NCBI GenBank assembly: GCA_964525165.1
Contig: CAZGGG010000002.1
Span: forward strand, 76,950-140,949
DNA: 64,000 nt
Direction of reading: 5' to 3'
Origin: JAWLFI01 sp964525165
GTDB taxonomy: Bacteria > Bacteroidota > Bacteroidia > Chitinophagales > Saprospiraceae
In this document: one piece after another, positions 16,083 to 24,342 of the stretch
How the letters are laid out: each line of letters starts with the position of its first letter
How positions within the stretch are numbered: the stretch's first letter is position 1
The notes under the pieces: model-generated
Told to the model about the DNA's origin: nothing
Databases searched by the model: none
Seen by the model: the letters and a program-made list of their open reading frames with translations, nothing else
Position numbers and translations under genes: made by a program

Positions 16083-17747
16083 CTATTTCGCAAAAGAGGT
16101 GGCTCTCTTTTCTCGAATCACGGTCACTTTAATCTGCCCCGGATAGGTCATTTCATTCTGAATTTTTTCAGAAATCGTGAAAGACAAGTCATCTGCATAT
16201 CCATCGGATACTTTTTCTGATTCTACGATGACACGCAACTCTCTTCCCGCTTGCATCGCATAGGCCTTCTGCACACCATCATATGACATGGCCAACTCTT
16301 CCAACTCTCCTATTCGTTTTAAATAAGACTCCAGAATTTCTCTTCTCGCTCCCGGTCTTGCACCCGATATCGCATCGCAAGCCTGAATAATAGGAGACAA
16401 GATATTATTCATTTCTATTTCATCGTGATGCGCTCCCACTGCATTGCATACGATCGGATGCTCACCATGCTTCTCACAAATCTGCATACCTAAAATCGCA
16501 TGGGATAATTCAGAATCTTCTTCTGCCACCTTTCCGATATCATGCAGCAAACCGGCACGCTTGGCCATCTTTGCCTGCTTAGGACTTAATCCGATTTCAG
16601 CAGCCATAGAAGCACATAAATTAGCCGTCTCAATGGAGTGTTTCAAAAGGTTCTGCCCATAAGATGAACGGAAACGCATTCTACCGACCATTTTCACCAG
16701 ATAAGCATCAAGGCCGTGAATATCCAGTTCAATAACGGTACGCTCTCCAATCTCTATGATCTGCTCCTCTAACTCCTTTTTCACCTTTTGAGTCACCTCT
16801 TCAATTCTAGCTGGGTGAATACGACCATCAGCGACTAAGCGTTTTAAAGACAAGCGGCAAATTTCTCTACGAATAGGATCAAAGCTGGAAATCACAATAG
16901 CCTCAGGCGTGTCGTCTACGACCAACTCCGCTCCTGTAGCCGCTTCCAAGGCTCTGATATTTCGCCCTTCCCTCCCGATAATTTGTCCTTTCAAGTCATC
17001 TGACTCCAAGTTGAACACGGAAACCGTATTCTCTATGGTGTATTCCGCACACATCCTTTGGATGGATTGGATGACTATTTTCTTAGCCTCTTTATTCGCA
17101 TTGGCCTTCGCTTGTGCCAATGTATTCTTCTTCAAAGCCAGGGCATCTGTTTCAGCTTTAGCTTTCACCGCATCCAACAGTTGTTCTTTGGCCTCAGCTT
17201 CTGTCAGTTTAGCAATTTGCTCCAACTGCTTAATCTGTTTTTCAGTAGCCTGATCAAGCTCTTCTTTTCTTTTCGCCAGAACTTTCAATTGTTTATCTAA
17301 GTTCTCACGAATGGTATTTATTTCAGCTCTTTGCTGATCCAAGTCATCTTTGAAGTTTTTAAACTTATCTGTTTTCGACTGGAGTTCTTTTTCTTTCTCT
17401 CTGACTTCTAGCTCTCTGTCTTTTAATTCTTCTTTTTGCTTGGCCTTGTAATCTTGGTACTCGCTCTTGTATTTGGCAAATTTCTCTTTCGCCTCCTGAA
17501 TTTTTTTCTGCTTGATACTTTCGTGTTTGCTCTCCGCACGAGAAGTAATTTTTTCTGCCTTGGATTCAGCTTCGTCAATGATTCTTTGGGCGGAAACTCT
17601 AGCCTTCTCAATCTCCAGATCAGACTTCTGATTGATCTCTTCTATCTTGCTGGCATTATTGCTCTTTAAGATGGCGCGCACGATAAAAAAGCCAATGAGT
17701 GCTCCTCCCAGCAAGCCACCGACTATTGATAATATTGTTGTATCCAT
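16083..17747 (-). CDS. rny: Ribonuclease Y
   Basis: 554 aa. N-terminal membrane helix (ILSIVGGLLGGALIGFFIV, ~4-23), a long charged coiled coil (~30-240), a KH domain with GQIIGREGRNIRALE (~255), and an HD domain with LLHDIGKV (~395-402) and AVGAHHDE. The ending PGQIKVTVIRE is characteristic. In the family this is a membrane-anchored endoribonuclease starting mRNA decay. Last gene of the pheT-coiled-coil-zapA-rny set, 34 nt after zapA. Confidence 0.96.
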   Translation of the reverse strand: MDTTILSIVGGLLGGALIGFFIVRAILKSNNASKIEEINQKSDLEIEKARVSAQRIIDEAESKAEKITSRAESKHESIKQKKIQEAKEKFAKYKSEYQDYKAKQKEELKDRELEVREKEKELQSKTDKFKNFKDDLDQQRAEINTIRENLDKQLKVLAKRKEELDQATEKQIKQLEQIAKLTEAEAKEQLLDAVKAKAETDALALKKNTLAQAKANANKEAKKIVIQSIQRMCAEYTIENTVSVFNLESDDLKGQIIGREGRNIRALEAATGAELVVDDTPEAIVISSFDPIRREICRLSLKRLVADGRIHPARIEEVTQKVKKELEEQIIEIGERTVIELDIHGLDAYLVKMVGRMRFRSSYGQNLLKHSIETANLCASMAAEIGLSPKQAKMAKRAGLLHDIGKVAEEDSELSHAILGMQICEKHGEHPIVCNAVGAHHDEIEMNNILSPIIQACDAISGARPGARREILESYLKRIGELEELAMSYDGVQKAYAMQAGRELRVIVESEKVSDGYADDLSFTISEKIQNEMTYPGQIKVTVIREKRATSFAK

Positions 17748-17781
17748 ATTGTCCTTGTTTAACGTTAGTGATTAACGAAAG

Positions 17782-18072
17782 TCAAGGGTGGATCAGACTG
17801 TCCAGAAGTTTGTGCGCTTTTGCCAATTGATCCCGCAATTTGGGTTCTTCATCAGCCGGCATTGAGCGGTCTACAGCATAAGTAAGGAGGGCCATAGCCA
17901 GGCAATCTTGCTTGTCTTTTGAGGGGTACGCTCTTTGAAAGGACCGCACCTTTTCATTGACTTCATTGGCAACGGCGCGTATCCCTTCCAGTTCGGCCTC
18001 TTTGGCTTTGATGGGATAGAGCCTGCCGGCTATTTCGATTTTGGCGCTGATGAGATCTGTGTTTTTGTCCAT
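17782..18072 (-). CDS. zapA: Cell division protein ZapA
   Basis: 96 aa, normal length. The N-terminal half (ISAKIEIAGRLYPIKAKEAELEGIR) is the ZapA globular domain and the second half is a helix. ZapA bundles FtsZ filaments at the division ring. It starts 1 nt after the stop of the coiled-coil gene, so the two are translationally linked. Confidence 0.85.
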   Translation of the reverse strand: MDKNTDLISAKIEIAGRLYPIKAKEAELEGIRAVANEVNEKVRSFQRAYPSKDKQDCLAMALLTYAVDRSMPADEEPKLRDQLAKAHKLLDSLIHP

Positions 18073-18073
18073 G

Positions 18074-18364
18074 CTACAACTTTTTCAATTTCTCCAAACA
18101 CGTATCCAATTCGCCAATATATTGTTCTAGTTCAGTTTTTAACTGTATATAGTCGGGCCCTTCCTGCCCATTGTGCTGAGGTTCTCCTTCTTGATCAGAC
18201 GATCGTAACCTTTGAATTTCAGCTTTATATTGGTTCAATTTTTCCTTAAGTTCTTTATTCTCCTGCTTCAGTACGGTAAAATTATTCTTCACTGCACGCA
18301 AATCTTTGGCGAGCAATTCAATTTTAGACACTAACTTTTCGACACTTTCCTGAAGCGGTTGCAT
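18074..18364 (-). CDS. Coiled-coil protein (ZapB-like), function unknown
   Basis: 96 aa made almost entirely of two predicted coiled-coil helices (residues 5-55 and 72-96), separated by a hydrophilic hinge SSDQEGEPQHNGQEG. No enzyme motif. It is squeezed between pheT (20 nt) and zapA (1 nt). Placement and shape suggest a partner of ZapA in division, like ZapB in gamma-proteobacteria, but sequence similarity to ZapB is not evident and the link is inference. Confidence 0.7.
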   Translation of the reverse strand: MQPLQESVEKLVSKIELLAKDLRAVKNNFTVLKQENKELKEKLNQYKAEIQRLRSSDQEGEPQHNGQEGPDYIQLKTELEQYIGELDTCLEKLKKL

Positions 18365-18384
18365 AAGCTACAAATATAATTCTT

Positions 18385-20814
18385 TTAACGCAGCTTTGCG
18401 CCAAAGCGTTTTTCTAAACGCTTTAAAATTTTATCGACCAACTTATCAATCTCCTTATCCTTCAAGGTACGCTCCATATGACCGAAGACCATTCTCACAG
18501 CATAAGATTTTATATCTCCACCCAATTGCTCTTCATGTTCGTACCAATCAAACAGATCGACAGATTGTAAAATACCTTTCCCCTCTTTATAAATAGAAGA
18601 TTGCACATCAGCAAATTCTACGCCTTTCGGCAAAAGCAGTGCCAGGTCTCTTTGAACAGTAGGGAAGCGACTTGTCAAGTTTACGGTTACTTCCTGCTTT
18701 TTAGCAGCCTTGACCAAGGCCCCCCAATCTATTTCAGAGACAAACACCTCTTGATCGCAATGTGCAAGTTTTGTTCTTTGAGACCGAATCTTACCAAAGC
18801 GTGCCAACACTTTAGGCCCTCTGTGCCATTGCAGTCCATATAGGTAGCCATCATCTTCTTGAATTTCAGACTCCTGAAACCCTTCTATACCCATTAATTC
18901 AAACACTCTTGATGTCAATGACTTGATATGATAAAAACTGGATGTTTGCTCTTTAGGGTTCAACCAATTATTACTTGCTTGATTTCCCGATAAAGCGATA
19001 CTCAGCATATCCGTTTCTCGAAAGCCTTCATCCTTTCGGATATAAGTTCTACCAAATTCAAACAAGCCCACATCTGTGCGCTGTCGGTTAGCATTATGGG
19101 CAACATTCTGAACCGAAGTCATGACCATATCCGGACGCATCGCATCCAAATCTCTGTTGCTCGTATTATTGATCAGAACCAATTGATCCTTATCATCATA
19201 CCAAGACGAAGGAACCAGTGATAAGGACATAGCTTCAGATAAACCTGCTCCGGTTAAGGTCAGGCTTACTTTTTCTTTAAAATGGTAAGCATCCGGATAG
19301 GTCGAGGTATTCAAGTTGATTTCTACCTTTTCCGGAATAGGAATATGCCCTAGACCATAGATTCGGATAATTTCTTCGATCACATCCACTTCCCTTAGTA
19401 CGTCCGGTTTATTCGTAGGTATCTGAATGGTGTAAGCATCTCCTTGCTGCTCTAAAACAGGCATAGAAAGAGACTTAAAAATGTGAGACAATTGCTCCTC
19501 ACTTAAATCTATTCCTAAATATTGATTAACTTTTGATCTTCTGACTTCCACCTCTACCGGAGCGATGCCGGAAAAAAGTGTATCAAGGACAGCCGAAGCT
19601 ACTTTTGCGGAAGCATATTCTTTCAGTAAGGAAATAGCTCTAGCCATGGCGGTTAGTACCCGATTCGGGTCTGCTCCTTTCTCATAGATCTTTGCAGCAT
19701 CTGTACGCAGATTATGTTTCATTGAAGCTCTTCGAATCGTCTTGGCATCAAAATAGGCGGACTCCAAAAATACTCTCGTTGTCGAAGCTGTCACACCTGA
19801 TGAAACCCCTCCAAAGACTCCTGCCATACAAAGTGGTTGCCGCGCACCATCGCAAATCATTAACTCCTCGCCGATCAGTTCTCGTTCTTGCTCATCCAAA
19901 CTTACAAAAGGGGTACCCTCGGATAAAACATCAACAATAACTTTATGGCCTTGTATCTTTTCGTAATCAAACGCATGCAATGGTTGACCCATCTCATGCA
20001 ATATGAAATTCGTGATGTCCACCACATTATTCTTCGGAGCGATACCAATCGCTCTCAAACGATCCTGAATCCAGGCAGGAGATTCCTTCACTACGATATC
20101 CTGCAATACCATTCCGCAATACCTGGGACAAGCCTCCTTCGCAACAACTTCAATTTCTATAGGCAATTCTGAAACGGGCGGATCAATGACCGGCGTCTCA
20201 GGCCAGGATACCTGCACCTCTGACTCCCTGTTAACATTCAAATAAGCGGCTATATCTTCTGCAACACCCAAGTGATTGGTTGCATCCGCTCGATTTGGAG
20301 TTAATTCAACATGGATAATGTAATCTTGCTCTACTTTTATGAATTCATTTAATGGTCGGCCAACGGTGAATTTTTCCGGAAGGATCATGATCCCTTCATG
20401 ATCATCACTAATACCCAATTCATCTTCAGCACAGATCATACCTGCCGATACTTCACCTCTTATTTTACCCTTCTTGATGGTAAATGATGCACCCTCTGCA
20501 TCATAAAGTTCAGTACCGACGACAGCCACCGGAACCGTTTGACCAGCCGCTACATTGGGCGCGCCACATACAATTTGCAAAGGTTCTTCTTCTCCTACAT
20601 CTACTCGGGTCAGAGATAATTTGTCCGCATTGGGATGTGGCTCACACTCTAATACTTTTCCTACGATTATGCCTTCTAATCCTCCTTTGATACTCTCCGT
20701 CTTCTCATACCCTTCCACCTCGAGACCGATTTCAGTCATAATTTCAGTGAGTTCATCAATGGATAGGCTGCTCAGATCCACATAATCACTGAGCCATCGA
20801 TAAGATATATTCAT
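18385..20814 (-). CDS. pheT: Phenylalanyl-tRNA synthetase beta subunit
   Basis: 809 aa, full length. The tRNA-binding OB fold (GIIVGKVLECEPHPNADKLSL..DVG, ~48-75), B3/B4 editing domain (GMVLQDIVVKESPAWIQDRL, ~235), B5 domain and C-terminal FDX-ACB anticodon-binding domain (SRFPTVQRDLALLLPKG, ~715) occur in order. With PheS it charges tRNA-Phe. pheS is not adjacent. It heads the operon with the coiled-coil gene, zapA and rny. The codons for LLPKG contain one copy of the TTTTGCCGAAAGGC word. Confidence 0.97.
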   Translation of the reverse strand: MNISYRWLSDYVDLSSLSIDELTEIMTEIGLEVEGYEKTESIKGGLEGIIVGKVLECEPHPNADKLSLTRVDVGEEEPLQIVCGAPNVAAGQTVPVAVVGTELYDAEGASFTIKKGKIRGEVSAGMICAEDELGISDDHEGIMILPEKFTVGRPLNEFIKVEQDYIIHVELTPNRADATNHLGVAEDIAAYLNVNRESEVQVSWPETPVIDPPVSELPIEIEVVAKEACPRYCGMVLQDIVVKESPAWIQDRLRAIGIAPKNNVVDITNFILHEMGQPLHAFDYEKIQGHKVIVDVLSEGTPFVSLDEQERELIGEELMICDGARQPLCMAGVFGGVSSGVTASTTRVFLESAYFDAKTIRRASMKHNLRTDAAKIYEKGADPNRVLTAMARAISLLKEYASAKVASAVLDTLFSGIAPVEVEVRRSKVNQYLGIDLSEEQLSHIFKSLSMPVLEQQGDAYTIQIPTNKPDVLREVDVIEEIIRIYGLGHIPIPEKVEINLNTSTYPDAYHFKEKVSLTLTGAGLSEAMSLSLVPSSWYDDKDQLVLINNTSNRDLDAMRPDMVMTSVQNVAHNANRQRTDVGLFEFGRTYIRKDEGFRETDMLSIALSGNQASNNWLNPKEQTSSFYHIKSLTSRVFELMGIEGFQESEIQEDDGYLYGLQWHRGPKVLARFGKIRSQRTKLAHCDQEVFVSEIDWGALVKAAKKQEVTVNLTSRFPTVQRDLALLLPKGVEFADVQSSIYKEGKGILQSVDLFDWYEHEEQLGGDIKSYAVRMVFGHMERTLKDKEIDKLVDKILKRLEKRFGAKLR

Positions 20815-20846
20815 GGATAACTTTTAGTTCTTGTTTGTATAAAGAA

Positions 20847-20854
20847 CAAAGATA
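20847..20854 (-). promoter_or_regulatory. Putative -7 element of the pheT operon
   Basis: Minus strand TATCTTTG matches TAnnTTTG exactly, 33 nt upstream of the pheT ATG. The -33 position is weak. Confidence 0.5.
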
Positions 20855-20893
20855 GAAAACCCATGCTTTCTTTTAGGTATATGAAAAGGGTCC

Positions 20894-21730
20894 TTATTTA
20901 GGAGTCAAGGAGACCTCTTCTGCTTGCAAAATCTCTTTCGTGCCTCCCGTAACATTGGAGACAAACGCAAAGGCGTGCATATCTTTTACTTTCCACCACC
21001 CTTCTTCCTCAGGAATCGAGAAGGTGTAGGTCCGATTCCACCGTTGATTGGGATTTAAGGTGGAAGAAATATTATCACCCAAATCATTGGTCAGATAAGC
21101 ACGCATCACGTGTTTGTGATTGTATTCTTCTATCACTTGTGAGCCATCTGTCTGCTTATCTATAATATTATCTTCGCTCAAACCCATGTGAAAACGAATA
21201 TCGCCCTCTACAGGTGTTTGGCCCAACACAGTCACGTCTATCGTTAACTCTCGACTGATGCTATCAAAACTAGGCACGAGGTTGATGGCCAGAGGTGCAT
21301 CTCGGTTGAGCACTTCCGCTACTTTTGCGGCCCATTGATTGGGTAGCAACATAATTCCATCTTCTTCAAAGTCAATTCTATTGACGGAAGCTGCCGGAAT
21401 GCCTTGAGGCAAACCTATGAATTTGATAATCTCTTCCGCAGCATCTAATCTAAAATCAAATTTTGAATCGCTATGAGGAGCACTCAAACCTCCGGTCACA
21501 TAGGCATGCATGGTAACGGCTATGAATCGATCTCCATACAAGGCTTTAAGGTTTTCAATTTGAGCACTTCCTTGCGGGCAGTTCGGGCATTTTACGCCAC
21601 TAAACTCCTCCAGCATAATCTTTTGATCCCCTGTAGGTGGCTGAAAAGGGGGTATTTCAGGAGGCAATTCGTCACAAGACAATGCGAAAAAACTTAATAG
21701 GACAGCTATGATTGATAATTTACTTTTCAT
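20894..21730 (-). CDS. Omp28-related lipoprotein with thioredoxin-like CxxC
   Basis: 278 aa. A lipoprotein signal peptide ends in FFALSC (Cys 19) followed by acidic residues. The Omp28 fold begins IMLEEFSGVKCPNCPQGSAQ, giving CPNC at ~50-53, and the cis-Pro region reads GLPQGIPAASVNR. The C-terminal half is a beta-rich domain. No T9SS sorting domain is present, unlike its larger relative at 4408. It follows the DUF6029-type gene by 9 nt, and a TlpA thioredoxin is divergent across the promoter region. This recurrent grouping suggests a periplasmic/outer-membrane redox function, unproven. Confidence 0.82.
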   Translation of the reverse strand: MKSKLSIIAVLLSFFALSCDELPPEIPPFQPPTGDQKIMLEEFSGVKCPNCPQGSAQIENLKALYGDRFIAVTMHAYVTGGLSAPHSDSKFDFRLDAAEEIIKFIGLPQGIPAASVNRIDFEEDGIMLLPNQWAAKVAEVLNRDAPLAINLVPSFDSISRELTIDVTVLGQTPVEGDIRFHMGLSEDNIIDKQTDGSQVIEEYNHKHVMRAYLTNDLGDNISSTLNPNQRWNRTYTFSIPEEEGWWKVKDMHAFAFVSNVTGGTKEILQAEEVSLTPK

Positions 21731-21739
21731 GTTCTTGCT

Positions 21740-23410
21740 TTAGAAGTTAGCATTTACATTTAAACGAACCCCATTGAAAGCGGGTTCCACCCTACAGACA
21801 CCCCCTGTACAAACGACCCCTTCTACTTGTTTCACCCATGAGAGGGCAAATCTGTTTTGACCTTTCGTATAGGCAAATCCTGCGCTATAGTAATGTAAGT
21901 CTTCTGTTTTAACGGGTTCAATATTCCACATATCAGAAGCAAAGAAGGTCCAGTGAGGTGCGACACTATACTCAGCCTGTAAAAAGATCCAGTCTCCAAA
22001 CTCACGATATAAATCGCCTGTTTTATCAATTCCTGACCAATCAGATCCTGTGTACATATATTGTGCTTCCACTTTCAAGGCCTTTTTACGTGAAAATTTA
22101 TGCATGTATTCCACATAAGGGGTGATTGTTTGAACGACCCCTGCATCCGGTTTAATTTCAAAAACGACTTGATTATAAAATTGCATCTGTACACCGGATA
22201 TAAATCTATAGGCTTGAGGCTTTTTTGTCGTGAACTCGACAAGTGCTTCCCGGTACAAACCCGTTCCGTCAAAATCATTAATGAAGGAACCGTTGAAACT
22301 GATATTGGTGTTTTTATTGAAGGCATACTTAACATCCAACTGAAACGCCAATTCACCTAAAAACTGCGGCACTGCATTATAACGAGCATTGAGTCGATAA
22401 GTGTTTTGACGTGCCATGGGTGGGATATAGTTCATCAAGCCCTGCAACTGAGCACTAAAGGGAGAAACGCGAAATTCAAAATTTTGGGTGGCCCGAGCAT
22501 CAAAAGTGATTCCAAGGCCTTTGCTGGCATAGCTCATGGATGAATACACGATATAACCATCATTTCGAACGTACTTCCCTTTGGAGGTTGATCCATCCCA
22601 GTTCGTTTTATCGGCAAAAGGATCAAATATTAATTCCGGGGATTTATATGCACCTTCCAGATACCAAGTGAAGTTATTGACCGTAAGCGTGTTGTATAAA
22701 CTGATTGCATACGTATTGTAAGAAAGTCCAACACTATCTACCGGGGTGTATGTTTGAAGATCTGCGATAAGCTCCTCAACGGTCAGATCATCCAATGTTC
22801 GGTTCACCATTCCAATACCCGGAGAAATAGACCAATACGTATTCTCTCCTCCGCTTAAAAACCCTTCAAAACTTGCTCCGGAAATTACGGGTCGATAATT
22901 GTCAAACTGCCTTTTTTGCCTTCCGGAAAAAGCTTTGATCTTCCAGTCCGGAAAGAGTTCATACTCCAATTTAGCTCCAATCAAGGCATTATCAATTAAA
23001 AGTGGGCGCACTTCATATGACCTAAAGATCAATCCAGCTCCGATCTGGTCATAAATATAACCGGCTGTAATTTCCAATTTGCCGATTGATTTATGAACAT
23101 ACCACATCCCGATTCCTTCTTCGGTGTAGGAGTCTAAAGGATTTAAAAGGTTGGAATTGTTGAAAATATCAAATCGGAAACCCAGATCAAATCCCCATTG
23201 GCTATATCGGAGATCAAACCAAGCGTCCGCCCCAAATAATTGATGATCGTATTGAGGGGTATTGGCAGCACCGATGGCCTCGTCCCGAATAAAAATGTTT
23301 CCATTTGCTTCAAAACTACCGGAGATATAATCCATCAATCCTTGAGCCCCTAGGGAGCTAGCCAAAGAAAGAAAGAGTATAGACAGAGCTGCTACATTAA
23401 TTTGTTTCAT
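21740..23410 (-). CDS. Outer-membrane beta-barrel protein, DUF6029-like
   Basis: 556 aa. A signal peptide (1-22, ..SSLGAQG) is followed by a beta-rich protein with alternating aromatic strands (WFDLRYSQWGFDLGFRFD, YTYTGSDW-like turns) and ending in a terminal Phe (NVNANF), as in outer-membrane barrels. There are two Cys only, in VCTGGVC near the end. In Bacteroidota such proteins occur next to Omp28-like lipoproteins; here it is the upstream partner in a two-gene unit. Likely role: outer-membrane channel or anchor for the lipoprotein (inference). Confidence 0.75.
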   Translation of the reverse strand: MKQINVAALSILFLSLASSLGAQGLMDYISGSFEANGNIFIRDEAIGAANTPQYDHQLFGADAWFDLRYSQWGFDLGFRFDIFNNSNLLNPLDSYTEEGIGMWYVHKSIGKLEITAGYIYDQIGAGLIFRSYEVRPLLIDNALIGAKLEYELFPDWKIKAFSGRQKRQFDNYRPVISGASFEGFLSGGENTYWSISPGIGMVNRTLDDLTVEELIADLQTYTPVDSVGLSYNTYAISLYNTLTVNNFTWYLEGAYKSPELIFDPFADKTNWDGSTSKGKYVRNDGYIVYSSMSYASKGLGITFDARATQNFEFRVSPFSAQLQGLMNYIPPMARQNTYRLNARYNAVPQFLGELAFQLDVKYAFNKNTNISFNGSFINDFDGTGLYREALVEFTTKKPQAYRFISGVQMQFYNQVVFEIKPDAGVVQTITPYVEYMHKFSRKKALKVEAQYMYTGSDWSGIDKTGDLYREFGDWIFLQAEYSVAPHWTFFASDMWNIEPVKTEDLHYYSAGFAYTKGQNRFALSWVKQVEGVVCTGGVCRVEPAFNGVRLNVNANF

Positions 23411-23438
23411 AGCGTGTAGAGCGTTAAAAATAAGTTAA

Positions 23439-23472
23439 GGCCCTTTAAGCGTTCGTCATTTTTAAAAGGGCC
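23439..23472 (-). promoter_or_regulatory. Hairpin in the leader of the DUF6029/Omp28 unit
   Basis: Minus strand GGCCCTTT and AAAGGGCC form a perfect 8-bp stem around an 18-nt loop. It lies between the predicted transcription start (~23485) and the ATG at 23410, so it would be in the mRNA leader. No T-run follows. Confidence 0.4.
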
Positions 23473-23491
23473 AAGTATTTTTGTTGGGAAG

Positions 23492-23499
23492 CAAAGGTA
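23492..23499 (-). promoter_or_regulatory. Putative -7 element of the DUF6029/Omp28 unit
   Basis: Minus strand TACCTTTG is an exact TAnnTTTG match ~82 nt before the start codon, which leaves a ~75-nt leader. Confidence 0.45.
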
Positions 23500-23557
23500 A
23501 AAAAGAACAATAAAATTTTACCTTCGGGCCGTTTTAAGATCAGAAATATTCAACAAA

Positions 23558-24052
23558 ATGAAATTCAAACTACTTTTATTCGGAGCCCTTTGGCTTGGTC
23601 TCAGCACCGTATCTTTTGCTCAGAAGTCTATGCCGGATGTGGAAGTGCAGGACCTTGAGGGTAAGAAGGTAAATCTAAAGGATTACGTAAAAGAGGATAA
23701 ACTCACTATTCTGAGTTTTTGGGCCACTTGGTGTAAGCCATGCAAGAGTGAGTTAGATGCCATCAATTCATTGTATGAAGAATGGCAATCTGAATATGAT
23801 GTCGAACTCGTAGCTGTTTCCATTGACGATACACGAACCAGTCGAAAGATTATTCCTATGGTGGCTCAAAAAGGTTGGCCCTATACCATTTTGACGGACA
23901 CTAATCAAAATGTACAAAGAGCGCTTAATTTCCGTACCATCCCCCAAACTTTCCTGGTAGATGGCAATGGTAAAATCATATACAGCCACAGTGGCTATCA
24001 GCCGGGCGCTGAATATGAATTAGAAGATAAGATCAAAGAAGCACGTATGTAG
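23558..24052 (+). CDS. TlpA-family thiol-disulfide oxidoreductase
   Basis: 164 aa. Signal peptide 1-21 (..TVSFAQ), then a thioredoxin domain with SFWATWCKPCKSE (CKPC at ~56-59) and the cis-Pro loop RTIPQTFLVDG (~132). Periplasmic TlpA/ResA proteins reduce disulfides, for example during cytochrome maturation. It is divergent from the DUF6029-Omp28 unit, whose lipoprotein also has a CxxC thioredoxin motif; an exchange between them is a reasonable guess. Confidence 0.9.
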   Translation: MKFKLLLFGALWLGLSTVSFAQKSMPDVEVQDLEGKKVNLKDYVKEDKLTILSFWATWCKPCKSELDAINSLYEEWQSEYDVELVAVSIDDTRTSRKIIPMVAQKGWPYTILTDTNQNVQRALNFRTIPQTFLVDGNGKIIYSHSGYQPGAEYELEDKIKEARM

Positions 24053-24077
24053 TGTAATTTTCATACACGTTTGGTTT

Positions 24078-24108
24078 GCCCTCTGTTGCACGCAGAGGGC
24101 TTTTTTTT
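24078..24108 (+). terminator. Intrinsic terminator after the TlpA gene
   Basis: GCCCTCTG pairs perfectly with CAGAGGGC across a 7-nt loop, followed by eight T. It lies 25 nt after the stop codon. Confidence 0.9.
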
Positions 24109-24342
24109 GCTTTTTGGTTTGTCACTCAAACAAATCTTTTAATCAATCAGAAGTTCTCGATCGAAGATGAAGAATACGATCTGCTGAATTGTATTTCGAT
24201 CGGTGTTTTGCGATTGGCGGTCAAATACACACATATTACCCCTACGGGATTTACTTCCTCAAAAAACGGTCAACCTATATCAGGGACGGACAGCCGTCCG
24301 CCGTCTGCTGCTGTGGGCGCCTTGGGCGGCTCCGCCATCTGA
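24109..24342. other. Unassigned spacer with a GC-rich end
   Basis: There is no supported gene. The left part is A/T-rich like its neighbours. The right ~65 nt (24280-24342) are clearly more GC-rich and contain a GGACGG-ACAG-CCGTCC hairpin directly behind the ABC-F stop codon. Open frames run through it on the plus strand but show no family resemblance. It may be a decayed gene or foreign fragment. Confidence 0.4.

Noticed and set aside
16909..17253. 114-codon open frame opposite rny
   Set aside because: Antisense to the KH and coiled-coil coding region of ribonuclease Y; composition is Ser/Phe/Ala-rich as expected from the complement of coiled-coil codons.
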